In this document: one piece after another, positions 7,122-16,417 of the stretch
How the letters are laid out: each line of letters opens with the position of its first letter
Position numbering within the stretch: the first letter of the stretch is position 1
From: JAENVU01 sp031430375
GTDB lineage: Bacteria > Actinomycetota > Acidimicrobiia > IMCC26256 > JAENVU01
Direction of reading: 5' to 3'
Assembly (NCBI GenBank): GCA_031430375.1
Contig: JANPBJ010000144.1
Location: 1 to 64,000, forward strand
DNA length: 64,000 bases
Program-made: the position numbers and the translations under genes
The notes under the pieces: generated by a model
What the model saw: the letters and a program-made list of their open reading frames with translations, nothing else
What the model was told of the DNA's origin: nothing
The model's database searches: none

Positions 7122-9070
7122 GGGATCGATCCTAGAACTGCGGCGGGCGAGCTCAACACATAGTCGGCCTGATCGGGCGCGCGCGTGCGCTGCCAGAACT
7201 CGAGGAGCGAAAACGGCCAGTTCTGCGTGACCCGTCCCGACGCGTTCTTGTACCACGTGTTCACGCTCGCCGCGCCCCAGGCCATCTGCGAGTTGGCGGC
7301 GTCGACGGCATCGTTGTAACGGTCATGCACCTCGGCGCGCACGTGCATCGCGCCCGCCCCGCTCGCCAACAGCATGTGCACGCTCTCGGTGATGTAGCGC
7401 GCCTCGCACTCGGAGAAGTAGATGATGCTGCCGTTGATGACGATGTTCGTATTCGGGCCATACATGAGAAACAGGTTCGGAAACTCCGGAATGGTCATCC
7501 CGAGGTACGCGCGTGCCTCACCGTCCCAGGTTTCGTGGAGGTCCACGCCGCCGATTCCGTGCACCGCCATCGGCGTCAGAAAGCTCGACGCTTGGAAACC
7601 GGTGCCGTAGATGATGACGTCGAACGCATGGTCAGTACCATCGGCCATCCGCACCCCGGTCGCAGTGATCGCGCCAATCGAGCCGACATCGAGCGAGACC
7701 GTCTCACGCGTGAACGTACGCGCCCAGATCCCGTTGTCGCGCACGAACCGTTTCGCGAACGGCGGGTACTTCGGCAGCACTTTGTCGAACAGCTCCGCGT
7801 CGAAGAACTGGGTCCGGTAGTAAGCGGTGAAGACTTCGCGCACCATGTCGTTCATGAAGCTGACCGACTCGGTCGACTCCCAACTCTCGTCCACTGCGGC
7901 CATCGGCACCAGCACCTCGTGCGAACGCCAGAAGATCCACACACGGTCCCAATGCGCAAATGTGGGGACGTGATCGAGCAGCCAGCGCATGCCGTCGGGC
8001 AGGTCGTCGTGATAGTTCGGTGTCTCCAACAACCATGGCGGTGTGCGCTGGAAGACCGTGAGCGACGCGGCAGTCTCGGCCACCGCGGGAATGAACTGCG
8101 CCGCGCTCGCCCCCGTGCCAATGATCGCCACTCGTTTACCCGCAAGTGCCACCGAAGCATCCCAGCGCGCCGAGTGAAAGGACTCGCCGCCGAAATCGGC
8201 TACGCCAGGGATGTCCGGCATCTTGGGCCGGTTCAACTGGCCAACGGCGCTCACCAGCGCGTGAGCCTCGACCGTCTCGGTCGTCCCATCGGGCCCTCGA
8301 ACGTCGATGCGCCACAGTTGGAGTTCGTCGCTCCATGTGGCATCAACGACTTCGGTCTCGAAACGGACGTGGTCGCGGATCCCGAACTCGTCGGCACAGG
8401 CGCGGAAGTAGTCGAGCAAGACGCCTTGGGTCGAGAAGTGCTGCGGCCATTCGCTCGTCTGCGCGAAGGAGTAGCTGTAGAAGTGGTTCGGTACGTCGAC
8501 CCGACACCCCGGGTACCGGTTCTCCAGCCAGGTCCCGCCCACATCTGCGTTCTTCTCGAATATCACGTACGGCACACCCGCTTGATCCAGTCGGTGCGCG
8601 GTCGCGATGCCCGACATGCCCGCGCCCACGATCGCCACGCGGAACTCGCGGCCCGGCGCGACATCGGCGGCGCGCCAGTCCGGTGCACGCAGGTCCACAC
8701 CATCGAGCGCGAGCTCTTCGGTCATCAGTTCTACATAGTCGTCTTCGATCGCCCGACCGGCGAAGAACTCCAGCATTCGCCGGAGCGCGGCGGGGTCCGG
8801 CGCGCGGGCCGGTACGCACCCCGCGTCGCGGTACCGACCGAGCGCCTCGGCCGCTAGTTGCCGGGCGGTGGCGGCCATCTCGGGCGTGATGCCCGCGGTG
8901 GGATCGAACGACTCGGACGCGCTCGGCGCCAGATCGGCCCGCAAAATTGAAAGGTCACCTGTGAGGCCGGCCACCGCGGCCAAGAGCGGCGGGGTTTCAA
9001 CCTCCGCGATTGCCGCCAGAATTGCCTCATTGGACTCAGTGATCGCTACCGGTGACGGGTTCAGACGCAT
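7118..9070 (-). CDS. Baeyer-Villiger-type flavin monooxygenase (HAPMO-like)
   Basis: The protein has 650 residues, matching 4-hydroxyacetophenone monooxygenase (about 640), including an extra N-terminal helical domain (1-140). The FAD motif GAGMSG is at 149-154, followed by FEKNADVGGTWLENRYPG. The Baeyer-Villiger fingerprint FxGxxxHxxxW is met by F293, G295, H299 and W303. The NADPH motif GTGASA is at 318-323. It would insert oxygen next to a ketone to form an ester or lactone with NADPH and O2. It heads the operon with the Asp-box and ThiS/MoaD-like genes. Confidence 0.9.
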   Translation of the reverse strand: MRLNPSPVAITESNEAILAAIAEVETPPLLAAVAGLTGDLSILRADLAPSASESFDPTAGITPEMAATARQLAAEALGRYRDAGCVPARAPDPAALRRMLEFFAGRAIEDDYVELMTEELALDGVDLRAPDWRAADVAPGREFRVAIVGAGMSGIATAHRLDQAGVPYVIFEKNADVGGTWLENRYPGCRVDVPNHFYSYSFAQTSEWPQHFSTQGVLLDYFRACADEFGIRDHVRFETEVVDATWSDELQLWRIDVRGPDGTTETVEAHALVSAVGQLNRPKMPDIPGVADFGGESFHSARWDASVALAGKRVAIIGTGASAAQFIPAVAETAASLTVFQRTPPWLLETPNYHDDLPDGMRWLLDHVPTFAHWDRVWIFWRSHEVLVPMAAVDESWESTESVSFMNDMVREVFTAYYRTQFFDAELFDKVLPKYPPFAKRFVRDNGIWARTFTRETVSLDVGSIGAITATGVRMADGTDHAFDVIIYGTGFQASSFLTPMAVHGIGGVDLHETWDGEARAYLGMTIPEFPNLFLMYGPNTNIVINGSIIYFSECEARYITESVHMLLASGAGAMHVRAEVHDRYNDAVDAANSQMAWGAASVNTWYKNASGRVTQNWPFSLLEFWQRTRAPDQADYVLSSPAAVLGSIP

Positions 9071-9127
9071 AGTAAAACGAGTCTCACACGCGCCGGTCCC
9101 GGCGGTCGCCCCGATGAGCCCCGTGAC

Positions 9128-9817
9128 TCATGAACCAACCACCAACGCCGGGCCGTCCATACGGTCGATGGTCGTGAAGGATTCCACTGGTGCCCGAGTC
9201 AAATTCGTGAACGTGCGCGCGGGGTGGCCGAGCGCCACCAACGCGGCCAAAGCATGGCCCGTCGGCGCGCCGAGCAGCTCCAGCGCTTCGGACTCCCGGC
9301 GGATCGCCATGGTGGTGATCACCCCGCCGAGATCGTGGTCACGCGCCGCGAGGAGAATGCTCCAGGCGAACGGGTACACCGACGCGGCTCCGGCGAAGGT
9401 ATACCGCCCCAGGTCCCGGTCGACCGCGGCCAGCGCCCCCAGGTCCACGAGAATCGCGAGAAGAACGGGGACCCGGTCGAGCTGTTCAGCAAAGCCGTCG
9501 GAAGCGGCGCTCTGCTGCACCGCCGCCGCACCTTCGATCGCCGCGGCTTCAACTTCGCGATCCGCCAGCGGCGACCACGGCGTGAGTCCGGCTGCGCGTT
9601 GGGCCAGGTACTCATACCAACCGTCGAGGTACAGGTCGCGCAGGCCGGCACGAATATCGGGATCCTTTACGACGACGACCTGCCAGCCTTGGCGGTTGCC
9701 ACCGCTCGGCGCGAACCGTGCGGCGTCGAGCACGGCGGCAATCGCCACATCGTCGACCGGCGAATCGGTGAAATCACGAATCGCGCCAGTAGTGGTGAGG
9801 GCGGAAATCAGTTCCAT
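9128..9817 (-). CDS. nitroreductase family protein
   Basis: The protein has 229 residues. The N-terminus has the family's FMN-binding start (TTTGAIRDFTDSPV) and ARFAPSGGNRQGWQVVVV, and the C-terminal half has LAALVALGHPAR, the usual second FMN contact. It probably reduces nitro compounds, quinones or another flavin substrate with NAD(P)H. It is divergent from the SnoaL-like gene across a 100-bp region in which both starts carry the same promoter-like box. Confidence 0.85.
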   Translation of the reverse strand: MELISALTTTGAIRDFTDSPVDDVAIAAVLDAARFAPSGGNRQGWQVVVVKDPDIRAGLRDLYLDGWYEYLAQRAAGLTPWSPLADREVEAAAIEGAAAVQQSAASDGFAEQLDRVPVLLAILVDLGALAAVDRDLGRYTFAGAASVYPFAWSILLAARDHDLGGVITTMAIRRESEALELLGAPTGHALAALVALGHPARTFTNLTRAPVESFTTIDRMDGPALVVGS

Positions 9818-9823
9818 CCGCTC

Positions 9824-9911
9824 ACGCTACGACGGGTTGCCCGCCATCAACGGCCTCGGTGACGTCGGCGAGGCACACAACATGACGGCGCGGCCCGGCC
9901 CGTCGTAGCCT
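9824..9911. promoter_or_regulatory. divergent leaderless promoter pair inside an 11-bp inverted repeat
   Basis: GCTACGACGGG at 9826-9836 and its exact reverse complement CCCGTCGTAGC at 9899-9909 flank the intergenic region. Each arm contributes most of a TAGCnT box (9824-9829 minus, 9906-9911 plus) exactly 6 nt from the ATG of the nitroreductase or the SnoaL-like gene. The -10 elements, and possibly an operator, are thus symmetrical. Confidence 0.5.
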
Positions 9912-9917
9912 CCGCGG

Positions 9918-10334
9918 ATGGATGCAAGCCTGCGAGTTCGACGCGACGCGGTCATCAGAGACCACATGGACTCAGAGAACCGTTTGGATTTCGAGGCGAC
10001 GCTCGCCACGTTCGACCATCCTCGGTACGAACTCATCGCCACCGGGCAGGTCTTCGATGGCGCGGAGGACGTCATGGGCTATTACATGGCGAGCCGGGCG
10101 GCATTCCCCGATCAACGCAACGAGATCCACACGATGCGCCACGCCGACGATGCAGTGATCGTCGAGTTCGATCTGCTCGGCACGCACTCCGGAGAATTCC
10201 TCGGCGTCGCCCCCACCGGCAAGACCTTCCGGGCGCGCATGGCCGCGATCTTCGAGTTCGCGGATGATCGGATCGTGTGCGAACGGATCTACTTCGATTC
10301 GGGCACGATCTTGCGCCAACTCGGCATCACCTGA
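9918..10334 (+). CDS. SnoaL-like/NTF2-fold (ketosteroid isomerase-type) protein
   Basis: The protein has 138 residues. It has the SnoaL-like polyketide-cyclase pattern: an N-terminal helix pair with FEATLATFDHPRYE, FDGAEDVMGYY, the central EFDLLGTHSGEFLGVAPTGK strand and a terminal IFEFADDRIVCERIYFD strand. Members bind or isomerise small hydrophobic metabolites or serve as accessory proteins. It is followed 17 nt later by the cyclase-ATPase gene, with no evident functional link. Confidence 0.8.
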   Translation: MDASLRVRRDAVIRDHMDSENRLDFEATLATFDHPRYELIATGQVFDGAEDVMGYYMASRAAFPDQRNEIHTMRHADDAVIVEFDLLGTHSGEFLGVAPTGKTFRARMAAIFEFADDRIVCERIYFDSGTILRQLGIT

Positions 10335-10351
10335 CGCCGCGCCTTCTCCCT

Positions 10352-13300
10352 ATGGTCACTGCGTCCGCTCAACGTCGATCGCTGGCACCGTTCCTACCTC
10401 GTCTCACGATCGAGTGGGCTCGGGATCGCAGTGGCCCATCGTGGAAAATGGTGGACGGCTCGCTCCTCTTCGTGGACATCTCGGGTTTCACCAAGATGTC
10501 GGAGCGCCTCGCTCGTCACGGAAACCTCGGCGCGGAGGAAGTGACCGACGCAGTAGAGATCTGCTTCGGCGCGCTACTGGCGCTTGCGTACACCGCGGGC
10601 GGGAGCCTGCTCAAATTCGGTGGGGACGCGCTCCTCATTCTGTTCACGGGCGAGGACCACCCGACCCGCGCCGCAACCTCGGCGTTGACCATGCACGAAC
10701 GGCTTCGCCATGTGGGCAAGATCGAGACCAGTGCCGGCCGGGTCACGCTGCGCATGTCGGCTGGTGTGCACACCGGGACGTTCGGCTGTTTCCTCGTGGG
10801 CGAAACCCACAAGGAGCTGATCCTCGCGGGACCCGACGTGAGCACGGTGACCCAAATGGAGGGCGCAGCCCGCGCCGGCCAGACCCTCGTGAGTGATGCG
10901 ACCGCCGCCGCGATCGACGCACGCCTGATCGGCCCGCGTCAGGGCCCGGGTCATCGGCTTCGCCGAGTGGCCGTCCGCCTCCCCGAAGACCCGGCACCGC
11001 GCTCACTGAATGCGGACCAGCTCGACCTCGACGAATACCTCCCGGTCGCGATCCGTCAGCACGTGCTCGCCGGTGGCGGCGACCCCGAGCACCGTCAGGT
11101 GTGCATCGCCTTCTGCCATTTCGATGGGACCGACGAACTGCTGCGTACTGCCGGTCCCGAGGCCGTGGCCATCGCGCTCGACGGGCTCCTCCGCATTGTG
11201 CAACGGGAGGTGGATCGAGCGGGCGTCACCTTCCTCGCCACCGACGTGGACCAGGACGGCGGCAAGATCATCCTCGCGTCGGGCGTACCCGCGTCGACCG
11301 GCCAGGATGTCGACAACCTCCTGGCCGCCGTCCGCCGGATCGCCGATACCGACCTCCCCCTTCCCCTACGGATCGGCGTTCATCGCGGTGCCGTGTTCGC
11401 GGGTGAGGTGGGACCCACGTATCGACGCACGTTCACGGTGATGGGCGACACCGTGAACCTGACCGCACGGTTGATGGCCCGCGCCGCGCCGGGCGAAATC
11501 GTGGCCAGCCCCGAGATTCTGAACCGGGCTCGCACCCATTTCGACACCACTCCACTCGAACCGTTCATGGTGAAAGGCAAGCGGCGGCCGGTTGAGGCAT
11601 CCACCCTCGGCACAACGCAACGCCGAGAAACGCGGACCGCCGTGGTCCTTCCCCTCGTGGGCCGCGCCGCGGAGCTCGCCACGTTTCACGAGTACCTCGA
11701 CGCCGTGCGCCACGGCAAGGGTCGCGCTATCGAACTCGTTGGCCCGGCCGGGATCGGCAAGTCCCGCCTCATCGAGGAACTCCGCCGCCTCGCGATCGAT
11801 CTCCCGGTACTCGGCATCGCGTGTGATCCGTATGAAGCAACGAGCCCGTACGCGGCGGTCTGGTGGTTACTCCACGATGTGCTCGCCCAGCCCCCTACCG
11901 CGGAGAGCGAGGTCGTGGCCGATGCTCTCGCCCAAGCAGTGGCGTGGCACACACCGGAACTTGAACCCTGGCTTCCGTTCCTGGGCGTGCCGCTCGACCT
12001 CGACCTCCCGCCCACGCCGGAAGTTGCGGCGATCGCGCCCGAGTTCGTGCCGGACAAAGTCCGCGAAGTCACGGCCACCTTCCTCAACGCGGTCCTCCCA
12101 CCGTCGGTCGTGGTCATCATCGAAGACGCGCACTGGATCGACGACGCATCGAGCCTCGTGCTCGATCAGATCATCCGGGCCATCCCCGAGCGACCCGCGT
12201 TGGTGTGTCTCACCCGCCGCGTGGATGCCGCCGGATATCACCTGGTTGACCGCAGCCACACCCGGTCGATGCTCCTCGAACCACTCAGCACCGAAGACGC
12301 AACCCGCGCGCTGATCGCCGCGACCGACGACTCCCCACTCCGCGCTGAAGACATTGCCCTTCTCGCCGAGCGCGCGGCCGGCAATCCCCTCTTCCTCGAG
12401 GAGCTGCTCGAAACCCTGCGCCACGGCGGGGACGTTTCTGAGCTCCCCGATTCGGTCGACGCGCTCGTGACCGCGCAGATCGATCGTCTCCACCCAGAAC
12501 TGCGAGCGTTGGTACGAGTGGCGTCCGTCCTGGGTCAGAGCTTTTTGCTGGACGAACTGGCTGCGCTCATTACCGACGACCTCCCGCCCCCCGACCACGA
12601 CGTATGGGAAGAACTGAAGGGGATTCTGACCTTCACGGGACCCGGGGCACTGCGGTTTCGCCACGCCCTCGTACGCGACGCCGCGTATCACGAGCTGCCG
12701 TTCCGACGTCGCCGCGAGCTACACGCGCGGGCCGGTGATGCAATCGCCGGGCCCCTCGGCGACCACCCCGAGTCCGAAGCCGAACTGCTCTCGCTCCACT
12801 ACTTCCACGCGCAGCGCTACGACGACGCCTGGCGGTTCGCCCGGGTGGCAGCCGGACGGGCAATCGCGAAATACGCGAACATCGAAGCCGCCGAACTGCT
12901 CGAACGCGCCATCAATGCGGCGCGTCGTGGCGCTGACGTGGTCGCCCTCGACCTCGCCCAGGCGTGGGACGAGCTCGGCGAAGCGCGCGAGCGCGCCGGC
13001 ATCTACGACGCAGCGCTCGTGGCGTTTCGCGCCAGCCGTCGGCTGCACGGTCCCGATCCCGTTGCCGCCGCGCGAATCCTGCTCAAAGAAGCCTGGATCG
13101 CCGAGCGCACCGGGCGAACGTCCGAGGGAGTCCGCGCGGTTCGGCGCGGACTCAAGATCCTTGCGGCCGAGGAAACGGGCCCGGCGATTCGCGTGCGCGT
13201 CCAGCTTCGCGCTTGGTACGCCACGATCCGCCAAGCCCAAGGCCGATCCCAAGAAGCGGTGACCGAATGTCTCGCCGTGATCGACACCGCGGTCGCGATC

Positions 13301-14161
13301 GGTGACCGTCGAACGGAGGCCCAAGCCCGCTCGATGTTGGACTGGGCCCACGTGTCGTTGGGGCAACCCGAACTGGCGATCCACTCGGAACGAGCGCTGG
13401 AGCTCTATGCCGAGATCGGCGACCTCGCCGGACAGGCCGTAGTGCTCAACAATCTCGGTGGCTTCGCATACTTCGATGGCCGATGGGACGACGCCGTGGA
13501 GCTCTACGAACGCGCCCAAGGACTACGTATCCGCACCGGTAACGCGGTCGATGCCGCACTCGGTGCGTTGAACATCGGCGAGGTCTTGATCGATCAGGGC
13601 CGCATCGACGAGGCTCACGATCTCATCACCGACGTGGATCGCGTGTGGCGTGCCGCCGACTACCGCGGGGGCGCGGCCATGGCTCAGATGCACCTGGCCC
13701 GCATTGCCGCAGCACGGGGCCTGCACCACGATGCGCGGGAGCGCTTCGCTCGCGCCCGGGCCGAGCTGCTGGACATCGGAGCCGACTCTGATGTCATCGA
13801 GGTCGACGTTCGCACGGCCGAGTTTCTTCTCGGCACCGGCGATCCCGAAGGTGCGCTGGAACTGGCAGGCGAGACACTTCAGCGTGACCTCGCGCTCGGC
13901 GGCGTGGTGGATCACGGTCCGTTGTTACGTATCCGAGCCCAGGCGCTGTTGGCTGCCAACGATGTCGAAGGAGCCCGCCAGTCGATCACCGGGAGCCTCG
14001 AAGAGGCGCGTACCCGCACGACATCGTTCGAAGTTGCGCGGTCGCTCATGGTGCTCGCCGAGGTGGATCTCGCGTTGGGCGACACCGAAGCGGCCCGGCG
14101 TCATCGCGCGGAAGCGACCGAACGCTTGGACCAACTCGGCGTGCTGAGGGTGCGCCAGTAA
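10352..14161 (+). CDS. tandem class III nucleotide cyclase/AAA-type ATPase/TPR signalling protein
   Basis: The protein has 1269 residues from the ATG at 10352. The first cyclase domain (about 35-210) has FVDISGFTKMSERL and LLKFGGDALLILF, which supply both metal-binding aspartates. The second (about 240-430) has CHFDGTDELL and VDQDGGKIILASG, so its first metal position is altered and it is probably inactive or regulatory. A P-loop (GPAGIGKS, about 464-471) and a Walker-B-like VVIIEDAHWID (about 586) mark an ATPase module. The remaining 400 residues are TPR-like helices. Such proteins are large cytosolic sensors that may make cAMP; the input is unknown. Confidence 0.85.
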   Translation: MVTASAQRRSLAPFLPRLTIEWARDRSGPSWKMVDGSLLFVDISGFTKMSERLARHGNLGAEEVTDAVEICFGALLALAYTAGGSLLKFGGDALLILFTGEDHPTRAATSALTMHERLRHVGKIETSAGRVTLRMSAGVHTGTFGCFLVGETHKELILAGPDVSTVTQMEGAARAGQTLVSDATAAAIDARLIGPRQGPGHRLRRVAVRLPEDPAPRSLNADQLDLDEYLPVAIRQHVLAGGGDPEHRQVCIAFCHFDGTDELLRTAGPEAVAIALDGLLRIVQREVDRAGVTFLATDVDQDGGKIILASGVPASTGQDVDNLLAAVRRIADTDLPLPLRIGVHRGAVFAGEVGPTYRRTFTVMGDTVNLTARLMARAAPGEIVASPEILNRARTHFDTTPLEPFMVKGKRRPVEASTLGTTQRRETRTAVVLPLVGRAAELATFHEYLDAVRHGKGRAIELVGPAGIGKSRLIEELRRLAIDLPVLGIACDPYEATSPYAAVWWLLHDVLAQPPTAESEVVADALAQAVAWHTPELEPWLPFLGVPLDLDLPPTPEVAAIAPEFVPDKVREVTATFLNAVLPPSVVVIIEDAHWIDDASSLVLDQIIRAIPERPALVCLTRRVDAAGYHLVDRSHTRSMLLEPLSTEDATRALIAATDDSPLRAEDIALLAERAAGNPLFLEELLETLRHGGDVSELPDSVDALVTAQIDRLHPELRALVRVASVLGQSFLLDELAALITDDLPPPDHDVWEELKGILTFTGPGALRFRHALVRDAAYHELPFRRRRELHARAGDAIAGPLGDHPESEAELLSLHYFHAQRYDDAWRFARVAAGRAIAKYANIEAAELLERAINAARRGADVVALDLAQAWDELGEARERAGIYDAALVAFRASRRLHGPDPVAAARILLKEAWIAERTGRTSEGVRAVRRGLKILAAEETGPAIRVRVQLRAWYATIRQAQGRSQEAVTECLAVIDTAVAIGDRRTEAQARSMLDWAHVSLGQPELAIHSERALELYAEIGDLAGQAVVLNNLGGFAYFDGRWDDAVELYERAQGLRIRTGNAVDAALGALNIGEVLIDQGRIDEAHDLITDVDRVWRAADYRGGAAMAQMHLARIAAARGLHHDARERFARARAELLDIGADSDVIEVDVRTAEFLLGTGDPEGALELAGETLQRDLALGGVVDHGPLLRIRAQALLAANDVEGARQSITGSLEEARTRTTSFEVARSLMVLAEVDLALGDTEAARRHRAEATERLDQLGVLRVRQ

Positions 14162-14227
14162 GCAGCGAGTTTGTCCATATTCCACCAACCCAGCGGTACG
14201 TCCAGCGGTGGACGGAACCACTGTGCC

Positions 14228-14662
14228 TCAGTCGAAGTTGGTGTTGAGCAGCGGGGCGGTACACAGCTCGATCTGGAGTCCATCGGGGTCTCGCACGTAG
14301 ACCGAGTTCTCTACACCGAGGTCTGGACCTCGGTACTCGACCCCGGCCGCTGAGAGCCGCACTTTGAGCGCGACGAACTCCGCCGGCGCCATCGAGATCG
14401 CAACGTGTTGAACACCGCCCAGCGTCTCGTGGAACTCAGGATGCTCGAAGCCCGGAAAGTCGAAGAACGCGAGGAGATTGCCGTTGCCGATGTCGAAGAA
14501 GAGATGTGCGCTCGACGGGTAGTCGCGGTTCTCGAAGATCTCCACCACGGGAAACCCGAGCAGGTCTTGGTAGAACGCGATCGTCGCCAGCACGTCCGAG
14601 CAGATAAACGCCGCATGATGCACGCCCCGACCGGTACTCGCCGGGCGATCCGAGACCGCCAT
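14228..14662 (-). CDS. VOC (glyoxalase/dioxygenase superfamily) protein
   Basis: The protein has 144 residues from the ATG at 14662. GVHHAAFICSD opens the first beta-alpha-beta-beta-beta unit, with the metal-ligand position in HHAAF, and GGVQHVAISM opens the second. YVRDPDGLQIEL near the end holds the last ligand glutamate. The fold covers glyoxalases, fosfomycin-type transferases, extradiol dioxygenases and epimerases, so the substrate is open. In-frame starts at 14710 (ATG) and 14746 (GTG) also exist; I chose the one closest to the domain boundary. Divergent from an acyl-CoA synthetase. Confidence 0.75.
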   Translation of the reverse strand: MAVSDRPASTGRGVHHAAFICSDVLATIAFYQDLLGFPVVEIFENRDYPSSAHLFFDIGNGNLLAFFDFPGFEHPEFHETLGGVQHVAISMAPAEFVALKVRLSAAGVEYRGPDLGVENSVYVRDPDGLQIELCTAPLLNTNFD

Positions 14663-14795
14663 CACAAGATGGTCCCAAGCTTCGGCGCGGGTGGCGTAGT
14701 CGTCAGGCATCGCGGAGAACAATACTTCGACCCCGGACTGCCACACCCGGCGAAACCGACACCGGGCGACACCTTGGGAAACCGCGGTGCGCCAG

Positions 14796-14801
14796 TAGCG
14801 T
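14796..14801 (+). promoter_or_regulatory. putative leaderless -10 box (TAGCGT)
   Basis: TAGCGT is followed by 7 nt and the ATG at 14809 of the acyl-CoA synthetase. This favours that ATG over the GTG at 14800, which lies inside the box. Confidence 0.4.
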
Positions 14802-14808
14802 GGCCCGA

Positions 14809-16380
14809 ATGGCCGGATGGAACTTTGCCCACGTGTGGGATGCGATCGCCGACGCGGCGCCGGGCCGGGTAGCCATCGTGTGTGGAACGGCCGAACGAAC
14901 CTTCGGGGAGTTTGAAGATCGAGCGGCCCGGCTTGCCGGACACTTGGCCGCGCTCGGGGTGGGCTCCGGCGACAAGGTCGCGATCGACCTCGTGAACCGA
15001 CCCGAATACCTCGAGACGTTCTACGCGGCCTTGAAGCTCGGCGCGATCCCGGTGAACGTCAACTTTCGGTACGGCGTTGAAGAGACTCGTTACTTGCTGG
15101 CCGACTCGCAAGCACGAGTGGTGATCACGGAGACCCAGTTCCTCGCCACGGTGAAGGATGCAGTTCGTCAACTGCCCACATCACCCGCGGTCATCGAACT
15201 CGGCGCCGGGTATGACACGGCAGTGAGCGGCGCCCGATTGGAGAGCAACCGCACTCCCGATGGTGACGATCTGATCTTCCTCTACACCGGGGGCACGACC
15301 GGCATGCCCAAGGGTGTGATGTGGCGCAACGACGACCTCTACGCCGCCCTCTGGCAGATGGGTCGGCCGGGTACCGAACCGCCGGATCCGTTGGCGACAA
15401 TCCATGCTGGCAAACGCGCCGGCACCACGCTTCCCGCGTGTCCTCTCATGCATGGTACGGGCCTGTTCATCACCCTCTCGACTCTCGCGGGCGGCGGCAC
15501 CGTCGTCCTCATCGACGAGATGGGTTTGGACGCTCACCGAATCTGGGACGAGATCGACCATCACCAGGTCGCAGTCTTGACCATCGTGGGCGATGTCTTC
15601 GCTCGCCCGCTCTTGCTCGCGCTCGATGCCGGCCGCAGCCGCTGGTCGCTCGAGTCGTTGCGCGCCATCACGTCGAGTGGCGTCACGTGGAGCCCCGACG
15701 TGAAGCGCGCGCTGCTCACCCATCTCCCCACCATCACCCTGCTCGACTCACTCGGCGCTTCCGAAGGGTTGATGTCGCGGTCCTCGGCGCGCGCCGAGGA
15801 CCGCGAAATCGCCCCGGCGCGCTTCGCCGTGAACAAGCGTGTCCAGGTCCTCACCGACGATGGGCGCGAAGTGGTACCCGGAAGCGAAGAAGTGGGGATG
15901 GTGGGCGTCGGCGGGCGTATACCGCTCGGCTACTTCAACGATCCCGAGAAGACGGCCAAGACCTTCCGCGTCGTGAACGGCACGCGGTATTCGATCCCGG
16001 GCGACTACGCAACGGTCGAACCCGACGGCACCATTCGGCTCCTCGGCCGCGGCTCGGCCACGGTCAACACCGGCGGCGAGAAGGTGTACCCCGAAGAAGT
16101 CGAGCTCACGCTGCGCGAACACGCGGCGGTCGACGATTGCGTGGTCGTTGGCATCCCCGACGTTCGATTTGGTGAGATGGTGGTGGCCATGGTGGTCGCG
16201 AGCGCGCCGGTCGACGAAGATGCACTGCGCGCCCACTGCAAGACCCGCGGCCTGTCGGGCTACAAGATCCCCAAGCGGATCGTGCTGCTTTCAGACATGC
16301 ACCGCGCGCCGAATGGCAAGGCCGACTACAAGCTGTTGCGTGGCCTGGCTGCCACCGAACTAGGAGTGACACTCTCATGA
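14809..16380 (+). CDS. acyl-CoA synthetase (AMP-forming, FadD-like)
   Basis: The protein has 523 residues. The AMP-binding P-loop YTGGTTGMPKG sits near residues 158-168, followed by VMW as in its paralogue at 49160. The C-terminal subdomain has GRGSATVNTGGEKVYPEEVE (hinge and A8 region) and the acylation lysine in APNGKADYK (A10). It activates a fatty or other carboxylic acid with ATP to acyl-AMP and then acyl-CoA. The next gene follows 37 nt later on the same strand. Confidence 0.9.
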   Translation: MAGWNFAHVWDAIADAAPGRVAIVCGTAERTFGEFEDRAARLAGHLAALGVGSGDKVAIDLVNRPEYLETFYAALKLGAIPVNVNFRYGVEETRYLLADSQARVVITETQFLATVKDAVRQLPTSPAVIELGAGYDTAVSGARLESNRTPDGDDLIFLYTGGTTGMPKGVMWRNDDLYAALWQMGRPGTEPPDPLATIHAGKRAGTTLPACPLMHGTGLFITLSTLAGGGTVVLIDEMGLDAHRIWDEIDHHQVAVLTIVGDVFARPLLLALDAGRSRWSLESLRAITSSGVTWSPDVKRALLTHLPTITLLDSLGASEGLMSRSSARAEDREIAPARFAVNKRVQVLTDDGREVVPGSEEVGMVGVGGRIPLGYFNDPEKTAKTFRVVNGTRYSIPGDYATVEPDGTIRLLGRGSATVNTGGEKVYPEEVELTLREHAAVDDCVVVGIPDVRFGEMVVAMVVASAPVDEDALRAHCKTRGLSGYKIPKRIVLLSDMHRAPNGKADYKLLRGLAATELGVTLS

Positions 16381-16417
16381 ACACCCACCGAATCAATTCC
16401 CGCAAGGACGCTTGAAC

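Noticed and set aside
7325..8857. 510-codon open frame on the plus strand
   Set aside because: Antisense of the Baeyer-Villiger monooxygenase, which has full cofactor motifs on the minus strand.
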